Part shown: positions 56,411 through 64,000 of the stretch, piece after piece
Layout of the letters: every line of letters starts with the position of its first letter
Position numbering within the stretch: the stretch's first letter is position 1
Source of the DNA: Micrasema longulum
Taxonomy: Eukaryota > Arthropoda > Insecta > Trichoptera > Brachycentridae
Assembly (NCBI GenBank): GCA_022494885.1
Contig: JAGVSM010001370.1
Coordinates: 434,001-498,000 of the forward strand
Length of the DNA: 64,000 nucleotides
Direction of reading: 5' to 3'
Translations under genes and position numbers: made by a program
The notes under the pieces: model-generated
What the model was told of the DNA's origin: nothing
The model's database searches: none
Seen by the model: only the letters and a program-made list of their open reading frames with translations

Positions 56411-57045
56411 AGCGAAAAATAATATCGAGTATAATTGTAGGCACCGTCATCAGATTTTTGCCTTTAGTATTTTGTTTAATGCTGTGGCTTCTTATTTTAG
56501 ATGTAATGATATTATATTTCTAGAACAACTATTGTGGGAAGGAGTTCTGTCATTGTTGTTTGTATTTAACAATTGTTATTTGTTTTTGATTCCTTAGACT
56601 TCATCTTTTAAAATCCTTTTGCGAATAATATTAATGCTTTCTTGGAAATTTCCCGAGGTATTTATATAGCGTAACATTGTATAAATAATACATTTAGATT
56701 CAGTTTTATTCCTTGTCTGAGACAGTAATGAAGATGAATTGCGTTCATATTATTTAAGCTTGAACAAAATTAATTAATGCCATTTATATCAAAAGTGTAA
56801 TTGGATATGTTTGTTTTCGCCGAGAATTGTTGAAATTGTGGAATGGAAATGAAAAAAGTAGTTTGATAATAATTATTAAAGGAGATTGAAATGTTTTCAA
56901 TCAAATTTTCACTGCTTTATTTTTAATTTTAGGCATTTTGGTTTACCAGTTTCAACCATCGACCCATTTTTTTTTCCATTTTTTTTAATGAATATTTATA
57001 TTAGAAGCACTTATATAGTGGTTATTTTTAACATGAAATAAATAT
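56411..57045. other. No gene recognised
   Basis: AT-rich; the short frame at 56361-56597 overlaps the tandem repeat and has no domain. Confidence 0.35.
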
Positions 57046-57049
57046 AAAA

Positions 57050-57425
57050 CAACATTGTTTTTAACCACTTGTTTTTATTTTTTCTACCCACCGGTTTCAT
57101 GGCTACACAAGCTTCATCACGCTATACTTAACTAATTAATCTTCTCCTAATTTATTTTTGCAGTGATTACTAACTATCATCTAATAAATACATCGAAATA
57201 TACGGAGCTAATCAGTTAAGTCTTTTTGTCATGTTGCTCTTGTAAATGTGAGAATTGTAAAGTGAGATGGATACGATCTATAAAACTAGACAGGAGTGGA
57301 CTAAAGGAAATATTGTTTGTTTGGTTATTTTTTTATTTTATTTTTTCTACCAAATAAACAACATTGTTTTTAACCACTTATTGTTTTTTTCTACCGATTG
57401 GTTTCATAGCTTAAGGCCTCAATAA
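57050..57425 (+). repeat. Repeat family L, copies 2 and 3
   Basis: 57050-57240 is the inverse of 43225-43465 (ttaaccacttgtttttattt, ggctacacaagcttcatcac, gcagtgattactaactatc). 57355-57425 repeats only the first part (acaacattgtttttaaccac, ctaccgattggtttcatagc). Confidence 0.5.
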
Positions 57426-57429
57426 AGAA

Positions 57430-58175
57430 AAAAGGGAACGAAAAATTTCAACATTACATTAACTTGAAGCATGTTAAAAAATATATAAATGAAAATCCAA
57501 ATCATATTATTAGAAAACATCTAAGGTTATTTTTAAATGAACTATTTTTAATGACTAAAAAAAGTATGTACTCGTAGATGAATAAATTTACTTTTCATCG
57601 CCAATATGATAATCACTTTTTTTTAGATAAATAAATATTTTAATATTCGAACCATTTTCTTAAAGTTGTAAATAACTTGCGTGCAAACGCAAATATTTGT
57701 TTTTTAGAAAAAGAAAAAAATAAGTAAATAATCCAAGGACCTCTTTAATAAAATAATCTTAAAATAAATATTTCAACTCAATCTTTAATAAAAACGAACC
57801 CGGGGTTTTATCCGTGGCAACCGAATGCGCCGGTACCGTAATTTAATATAATTTTAATTTATTTATCCATTTTAAAGAAATAAGGATATTTTGTGATGCA
57901 ATTTAACTCTACTTTAATGGGGATTGCGGTATTAAAAATACCCTTGTAATACTGAATAACGGAAATCTTAGGATATATTTTATTACTTTTCGTTTGATTA
58001 AATAAAACCCTTTGCGTTCTTTAAAAGTGATAATAAGATTAATTACAACCGAATCCAAAGCAATCTGATGTAAATGATTTTTTTTTTTACAAAAAGATAG
58101 AATAATTATTAGAAGCTTTACGACTTACGTCCAAATGATATTTATAACCTCAGTATGGAGGACAGATTTATTTGT
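57430..58175. other. No gene recognised
   Basis: AT-rich sequence with no family assigned. Confidence 0.35.
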
Positions 58176-58177
58176 TA

Positions 58178-58424
58178 TCATCATCATTCCCTTTCCGCAC
58201 CTAATAATGCATAGGGCACTGCAATCGCATTGTATCTTGATTATTTTTCTTACATGAAGGTAAGGGGATCAGTCTTACGCTTCAGGTATCAGTCCAGAGG
58301 CTTTGAAATATTCTAGTGTAAAAACACCCTTTTAAATCATATTTCATATCAACTATATCGGGAATCGAACCCGAGACCTCTTGCATGGTAGACAAATGCA
58401 CTGACCATTACACCACGGGGCCGT
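58178..58424 (-). mobile_element. SINE1, essentially complete
   Basis: Inverse orientation. Head ggccccgtggtgtaatggtc, B box gaggtctcgggttcgattcc, body with ttcatgtaagaaaaataatc and the gcggaaagggaatgatgatg end. The best preserved SINE1 in the window. Confidence 0.85.
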
Positions 58425-58569
58425 TTTTTTTTTTTTTAAATTGCGATCTATTAGTAGCATGAAAAAAATTTTTAAATTTGTAATTTCGCATTCCCGCAAA
58501 AACGGTCATTCCATTGGCCACACCCCTAATACGTCACGATTCATGTGTATTTGTTCCTGGTCATTGGAC

Positions 58570-58930
58570 TTTAGACTTTTTTACCAGAGATAATAAAATA
58601 CAAGCTTTGCTGGGCAGTATTCAAATCCCTTCATGAAATGGCTCCAAAATACCTATCGGTCCTTTGTATTAGGGAAAATACGTGCCAAAGAAAATCTACT
58701 CTTAGTTCAGCATTTCATTCAGGAAGAGGAAAACTTGTCGAAATCCGGCGCTCCCCAAGCACTAGATTTGGAGATCGCGCTTTTGCCGTTGCCGGCCCCT
58801 CCGCCTAGAACCAATTTCCTTCAAAATTACGAATCATCGACAGTCCCAGTCAGTTCAGATCCCAACTAAAATCCCACTTCTTTAGACTATCATACCCTCA
58901 ATTTTAAATCTGGAAATATAATATATCACT
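58570..58930 (+). pseudogene. Non-LTR reverse transcriptase C-terminal end
   Basis: Frames read CWAVFKSLHEMAPKYLSVLC and, shifted, RRSPSTRFGDRAFAVAGPSA, WNQFPSKLRIIDSPSQFRSQ and LKSHFFRLSYPQF before a stop near 58906. APKYLS.L...., RS.....GDRAF..A.P..WN.LP..LR and FKS.LK.HLF are the usual closing motifs of CR1/Jockey-like RTs. No catalytic region is present. Confidence 0.75.
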
Positions 58931-59099
58931 TTAGTTTAGTTAGAATGTGAGTTTATTAAGTTTTTTTCACAAAAATAACGCTATATATTTTATATAGGCT
59001 GATTTCAGCCAAATATTATTATTGACGCGTGTAGCAGTTATCTGCATCAAAAAGCAAAAATTCCGTTTTTTGTCTTTTCATATCTTTGTATACAAATCA

Positions 59100-59335
59100 T
59101 AATCATCATCATCACCCAGCAGTGCATAGAGCTCTTCATCCGTACTCCAATTGCAGCGTATCATGATGATTTTGTATCACGGGAGGAAAGGTGATCAGTT
59201 TTACGCTTTTTTTTAGTCCAAGGTCTATAAAATATTGCAGTGTAGAATCACCTTTTACCAATATTTCGCGTCCATCAATCAATTATTGAATCTCAAACCT
59301 GGTAGGCGCTAACCACTAAACTACAAGGCCGATTT
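59100..59335 (-). mobile_element. SINE1 copy
   Basis: Inverse body (cagcagtgcatagagctctt, caattgcagcgtatcatgat, ggtgatcagttttacgct) and a decayed head (ttattgaatctcaaacctgg, actaaactacaaggccg). Confidence 0.7.
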
Positions 59336-59549
59336 ATTTCCACTTTGCAGGCTTTTCCTGGAAGTGAACTATCAAGAAAACACTCGTCCAGTATTTTGGT
59401 TCAATTTCACACCTATAACTGTATTCTTGATCTGTAAATACCATAGAATTAAGAACAGTCCAGAAACCGCATACGCACATCAAACAGAAGGCGACTCAAC
59501 TTAAACTCAAGACTTTTTAATAAATTTTTGTAAGTTTACTTAATTATAC

Positions 59550-59960
59550 AATGTTTGATGTCCAAATGCTTGCAGACAGGCTGGATTTCCTCCCTAGAGA
59601 GTTGTTCGTATTTAAATTTATTTCAACAGAGAGGATTGTTGAATTACTACCTGGTAAAAGAAGAAGTATAAAAATTGGAAAAAAATTTCCAGGCGTTGCC
59701 TAGTAGGTGATTTGGTTCAGCCGGATGAATCTCACCCACGTGATAAAGGTTTCAGCTCTTTTACTTCACAAAAGTCAACAGATGGAAGAGTTGAGGAAAT
59801 GTGGATGTTCAAACATGGGCAGAATGGTGAATGTTACACAGTGTGTAAAGTGGCCACTCAAACCAGCCGATGACAGGTCATAAGCCCTGTAAATGCCTAG
59901 ACTTCCATATTCCCATCTCAAAAACTATTTCCCTCTCTGTTGAAATAAATTTAAATTACT
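59550..59960 (+). repeat. Family A, full-length reference copy with inverted ends
   Basis: The left end aaatttatttcaacagagag (near 59612-59632) is the inverse of the right end ctctctgttgaaataaattt (59932-59951). Inside are caggcgttgcctagtaggtg, ggtttcagctcttttacttc, caacagatggaagagttgag, gaatgttacacagtgtgtaa and agccctgtaaatgcctagac. No coding frame; most likely a non-autonomous DNA element. Confidence 0.75.
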
Positions 59961-60104
59961 TAATTATGTTTAATCTTAAGAGGAAACGCGGTCTGACTTT
60001 TCTTCATACAAACGTATTCACGTATTTTCCCTTTGAATTATGGCACTATAGAAATGTTTTTTTTTACAATAACAACAACAAAAAACTATTACCCCGCTTT
60101 CCCG

Positions 60105-60375
60105 TAAGCGTAGGCAGAGATGATAGAACGCCACATCACTCTACCTTTGCATTCAGATCGCGCTTCCTCTACGTTCATAGATCTTTTCATGCACGCGCGC
60201 CGATTATTCCAACTTTTGCCAAATCCATCATCGAGTATTTGTTAGATTTGGTCATGCCATGTCTTTCTCGGTTTTCTCTATTTCTGCATCTATGAAAATT
60301 CGCATTGTAAATATTATTAGCCGTTCTTTCGTTGTCCATTCGCTCTACATGTCCAAACCAGCGCAGAGCTCTTAT
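60105..60375 (-). pseudogene. Non-LTR family P reverse transcriptase tail, longest copy
   Basis: The minus strand reads RALRWFGHVERMDNERTANN, IYNANFHRCRNRENRERHGM and, after a frame change, RRACMKRSMNVEEARSECKG, RVMWRSIISAYAYGK. It defines the complete tail of which 1985-2310, 5035-5145 and 14360-14480 are pieces. Confidence 0.7.
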
Positions 60376-60379
60376 TTAT

Positions 60380-60835
60380 ACATTTTAGATATTTACAATT
60401 GGCGTGTCCCTATATTGTTTCGTTTTTAAAAAAAATAGTTTATTATGGGAACGAGAACCATTCAAACCCGTAATAAATCACAGTTTTATCTGCTGTCTTC
60501 GGGCCCACGGCGCACGGTATACAAATATAACTATTTTTGAAAAACGCAAAACATACCGATACAGAACATTTTATTCCGATATTCTGTCTAAAAAATAACA
60601 AAATCGGTTTTGAGGTGCGGAAGACGGTAGAGCGGACCGTCGATTTTGTATATTTTAACAAAAGGTCTGACATGCAGTTGTCTTTCTGTTCGAACACCTA
60701 TTTATCAAAATTCTCTTCTCTGTCCTCGCAATTTATCTAAACCGAAACACAAAAATAATAATGTATACGAACATTTTTAATTTGGAGTAAACACAATAAT
60801 TGATATCAAACTTTCGATTGTGTTCAATAAATCTA
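60380..60835. other. No gene recognised
   Basis: Short frames on both strands overlap here; none has a known domain. Confidence 0.35.
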
Positions 60836-60839
60836 TTTA

Positions 60840-61165
60840 GCAAGAACTCAAATCTAGCAATAGCAAAGCATTGCCGGGTTCAGCTCGTTCTTTTATGTAA
60901 ATGAAACGTAGATCTTGTAAGGCAAGAGTACCGACATAAGAAGAAGATTGGGTTGGAATAGTTATAATTTGATTGATTAATGTATTTTGTTATTGTATAG
61001 TTTCTTTAAAATATATATGTACTTCAAGTAATTAATGTGTACAGTACGAGTATATTAATATTTCATACTCGATTTTTTTTAAATATTTTTATTTTTAAGC
61101 ACTCTTTATACCACATATATGTAAATTGCAGAAATGCCGTATATAAATAAATAAATAAATAATAA
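60840..61165 (+). mobile_element. Probable retroelement 3' UTR
   Basis: AT-rich sequence ending tgccgtatataaataaataa, ataaataataa, the tail type of the non-LTR copies. No ORF end recognised. Confidence 0.4.
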
Positions 61166-61329
61166 TATTTACCAGTATAATGTTCCCGTTTACGTGTACG
61201 AATATGCATAGAAGATGTTACTTCAATGTTATACGAGTCTTAAGTTTATAGACCACGTGGATTACGTGCATCTCCCTCGCAATAACGGTTAGCGTTAAAC
61301 AATACTTAACCAATGCATTTTAATTTATT

Positions 61330-62105
61330 AATTTAACTTTTTGTTCATATTTTTTTGTACATTGGCGGGCTTATTGCCAAATGGCATTTTTTTTCAACCA
61401 ACCAATAAAATAAAAGTTTTATTTTTATAATTTAAGTGACAGGACATATTCAATAGAAAAAAAATATTAAAAAGCTACAGATATATAAAAATATAAATAA
61501 ACGTATTTGTTTATAAATTACCTTAAATCAAAACTATTACTCAATGGGAAAAAGGAAAAAAGAGGAAAAAGGAAAGGAGGAGAGATTGAGGAAGAGAAAG
61601 GAGATTTTTCTTCAGACGTGATTTATACAGAGATAATGTAGTAACATCTTTGATGGTGCATGGTGGATGGTGGATAGTAGATGATTCTACAGTCGAGCCG
61701 CATGGACAATATATCAGTTAGAGAAGAAAGGGGAATTGTGGATGTGTACTAAGAGAGTGCCTTGAGAATTAGAACGAAGAGGTAAACCATGAACTGAGAA
61801 GTGTTGAAATTTTTTACGCAGGTATATAGGAGCGTTAGGACTATGAAGTTCATTGAACAGAAGTGAGAGGGAGTGATAGTCTCTCCGCTGTCTAATTTTG
61901 AGCCATTTCAGTTGCCTACGATAATCAGAAATGTGGTCATATTTCCTAAGACCAAAAATGTACCTTATGCATGTATTCTGAAGTCGGTCAAGTTTATCGA
62001 GTTGCTCACAGGTTAAATTAGTCATGGAAACATCAGCGTAATCTAGAATGGGTAGTAGTAATGCTTGTACAAGGGTACATTTAGTATAATGGGTAAGAAT
62101 TTTTG
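61330..62105 (-). pseudogene. Non-LTR family H 3' end, longest copy
   Basis: The minus strand reads YTKCTLVQALLLPILDYADV, SMTNLTCEQLDKLDRLQNTC, IRYIFGLRKYDHISDYRRQL and KWLKIRQRRDYHSLSLLFNE. After a stop come VHAARL and TIKDVTTLSLYKSRLKK. This is an RT region from just after the palm (LLLPILDYAD) to the end. The 3' UTR (61340-61560) matches 33035-33250. A local tggatggtggat duplication lies near 61660. Dead. Confidence 0.75.
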
Positions 62106-62299
62106 CAACCTTCAGTGAGTGTAACGTATAACATCATCGTCATCGTATTTTTTTTAAATTTATGAATACAATCTAGATTGCGCCATCAATATAAATAAAA
62201 ATTTATCCGCACTTTTCTGATACAAATAAAAATAACAGAAAATGATAATTTAAAAAGTATATTAATTTAAAAAACAATACTGCGAATTTATAAAAAATA

Positions 62300-62467
62300 A
62301 AACTACACACATTTTGACAGGCCAGGGGGGCAATTGCAGTGGTAAATATAGCGCAAAACACCCAGGCTTGAGAAAAATCACATTAAATTTTTGTGTTCTC
62401 ACCGGGAGTCGAACCCAAAACCTTCCGTGCGTGAGTCAAGTGTCTTGACCGCTACATCACGGAGGCC
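62300..62467 (-). mobile_element. SINE3, uninterrupted copy
   Basis: Tail gacaggccaggggggcaatt, caggcttgagaaaaatcaca, junction gtgttctcaccgggagtcga, head to ctacatcacggaggcc. It shows the intact order of the element that is split at 16859-17243. Confidence 0.8.
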
Positions 62468-62606
62468 GGTCTTTGACGGTCATCGTATTATTATCATTAA
62501 TTTAATACTTGTTATATTAAAATTGATTGTCTTATTCACCCAAACCATTATTGAATCAACTGCTCCATAAGTGTATAGTTTATGTTATGTTTCTGTTCTT
62601 TCACTG

Positions 62607-63125
62607 TGCGTTTTATTTTATTAACATAAACGGCAAATCTGCCTTTTACAAAAATTTATAATACTAACATATTTGGCTTAACATTTTTTTTTCAACACAT
62701 AAATTTCTTTATACCCAAGATTTTAAAAAGAATTAAACCTAAAATGATTTATATTAAAAAAAATTAATCAAAAAATTTTACAGCATATTTAGTAGAAAGT
62801 TCAAAGAATTCAAGATTAAATGTAAAAAACAAAATTAAATAATAAAACATCCAAAGTAATATAACAAGAAAATCATGAGTACTGTTGCATACTGCTGGGA
62901 AAAGTGAACAAAAAACTGTATATATTATGAAATGCATTAATAAATAAATATAATTACCATTCAAAAGGTTTGTTCTATAGGAACAGTACCCTACATGAAA
63001 TATATCAGATACGTGGGAATAACTATTGCCGAGTTCATGAAGTCTGTTTAATACGGCATTACAAGTATACACTGTCCGTGAATTGTTGATACAAAACGGT
63101 GGCACTTGTCTAGTCATTCTTCATT
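62607..63125 (-). pseudogene. Non-LTR family G 3' end, copy 2
   Basis: The minus-strand frame includes QVPPFCINNSRTVYTCNAV, LNRLHELGNSYSHVSDIFHV and GYCSYRTNLL, then a long 3' UTR ending gtttatgttaataaaataaa. It is inserted in the family F copy and serves as the empty-site reference for the TTAA element at 55808-56298. Confidence 0.75.
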
Positions 63126-63228
63126 AGTTTTGTAAAAAAAATAATCAATTTGTACGTAAATTAATTATAAACATAAATGCGTGATGTTTAAAAATGTCTG
63201 AACATTTTGTTAATTATCCCTGTTGATT

Positions 63229-63361
63229 AATACCCGTATGCATAGATAAAACTTAAAGTGAGGAAAGTACATTCTAATTTCAAATGCAAGAAATAACTTG
63301 AAGGTGAAGACAATAGAATGTACTTTCCTTACCTTAAGGTTTGTCTCTGCATACGGGAATA
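63229..63361. mobile_element. Palindromic MITE, about 130 bp
   Basis: The left arm tacccgtatgcatagataaa, acttaaagtgaggaaagtac, attcta is the inverse of the right arm tagaatgtactttccttacc, ttaaggtttgtctctgcata, cggga. The arms are about 46 bp with a 40-bp loop. It is inserted in the family F copy; flanking AT-rich bases leave TA or TTA duplications possible. Confidence 0.7.
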
Positions 63362-63829
63362 AGTTTATCATCTTTGTTTATTTTTAAATGTAAAAATACT
63401 TTTAAAAAAAAAGTATATTAAGTGTTTTCGGCACTGGTAACCTCATATTTTGATTAATAATTACAATTTTCAATGGAAAAAATATGCATAAATATTTTTT
63501 TTTAAATATATTATTATCCATTAACTTAATTATTAACTATATTTTACTCGTAACACCGCTATTTTTTTATTCCCATGAATAATGGTTTGTGTATTTGCCT
63601 ATCATGAGATTAGGTCCCAGGGTAGCGATTACTAGCACAATCGTTATCGGTACATATCAAGACGGTATAAAATAAATTCTGTATTTATGTACAAAAATAT
63701 ATATATTTGTATGAAAAATTATAGTATCTTCGTCGGTAACCTGTAAATGATCATGTTTAAAAATACATATTGTGTTTTTTATACATAAAACTTAATTATA
63801 CTTTGTAGATAAAATTGAAGATAAACGTT

Positions 63830-64000
63830 AACTTTGTTAACAAATTACAACGGGGATGGAGAATACCTTAAAAAGGGAATATCGAAGTCTAGGCATTTAC
63901 AGGGCTTATGATCAGTCATTGGCTGGTTTAAGTGGCCACTTTACACACTGTGTAACATTCACCATTCTGCCCATGTTTGAACATCCATATTTCTACAACT
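63830..64000 (-). repeat. Family A, inverse copy cut by the window end
   Basis: Left end aacaaattacaacggggatg, then aagtctaggcatttacaggg, tggctggtttaagtggccac, tttacacactgtgtaacatt, gcccatgtttgaacatcc. Continues beyond the window. Confidence 0.75.

Larger units (their letters stand above)
62505..63530 (+). mobile_element. Non-LTR family F 3' UTR, copy 2, with two insertions
   Basis: 62505-62606 (attgaatcaactgctccata) matches 29105-29205. 63185-63230 (gatgtttaaaaatgtctgaa) matches about 29216-29265. 63361-63530 (taagtgttttcggcactggt, aacctcat) matches 29330-29430. The gaps are filled by a minus-strand family G end (62607-63125) and a palindromic MITE (63229-63361). Confidence 0.7.

Noticed and set aside
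62764..63117. 117-codon minus-strand frame that might look like a membrane protein
   Set aside because: It is the family G retroelement end and its 3' UTR, also found at 55260-55807; the hydrophobic part is AT-rich UTR.
1..64000. CRISPR array, toxin-antitoxin or phage-defence system
   Set aside because: No regularly spaced short repeats and no bacterial-type genes or ribosome-binding sites. The sequence is eukaryotic.
1..64000. Integrated viral gene cluster
   Set aside because: No long frames with viral domains were recognised. All coding remnants are retrotransposon or transposase derived, apart from the Epac exons.

Overview
The window looks like nuclear DNA from an animal, very probably an insect. 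It is strongly AT-rich, has no operon-like gene packing and no long open reading frames, and is full of decayed transposable elements: several non-LTR retrotransposon families, tRNA-headed SINEs, Tc1/mariner-type elements, small inverted-repeat elements and solo LTRs. The order cannot be fixed from the sequence alone.

One host gene is recognisable. Two spliced exons on the + strand (36408-36563 and 48130-48181) read in one continuous frame. Together they encode the end of the first cyclic-nucleotide-binding domain (CNB-A) and the helix after it of Epac (RAPGEF4 family), the cAMP-activated exchange factor for Rap GTPases. The first exon ends in phase 0 after LVWE and the second opens with KNKDLM, as expected for this family; an 11,566-bp intron separates them. 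I found no earlier or later Epac exon, so most of the window is probably intron of this gene.

Layout. 1-6.4 kb: non-LTR fragments (RNase H and RT tails), an abundant inverted-repeat family here called A, and a short tandem repeat. 7-19 kb: family A, SINE1 copies, a Helitron-like repeat, two small palindromic MITEs and a SINE nested in another SINE. 19-30 kb: RT 3' ends (families K, J, F), family A and a SINE3 insertion with a target duplication. 30-36 kb: a second Helitron-like copy, family H 3' ends and a large inverted repeat. 36.4-48.2 kb: the Epac exons and the intron between them, which holds an LTR broken by a retroelement, a DUF4817-type Tc1/mariner element with both ends intact, a GC-rich LTR, a clean solo LTR and a mariner remnant. 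48-64 kb: SINE1 copies, an RT core fragment, a retroelement tail split by a TTAA-flanked element, and a nested stack at the right end.

I see no CRISPR array, bacterial operon, viral gene set or new multi-gene system. The most informative items are the Epac exons and several nested insertions whose empty sites can be read within the window. All repeat family names (A, F, G, H, J, K, P, L, SINE1-3) are local labels, not database names.
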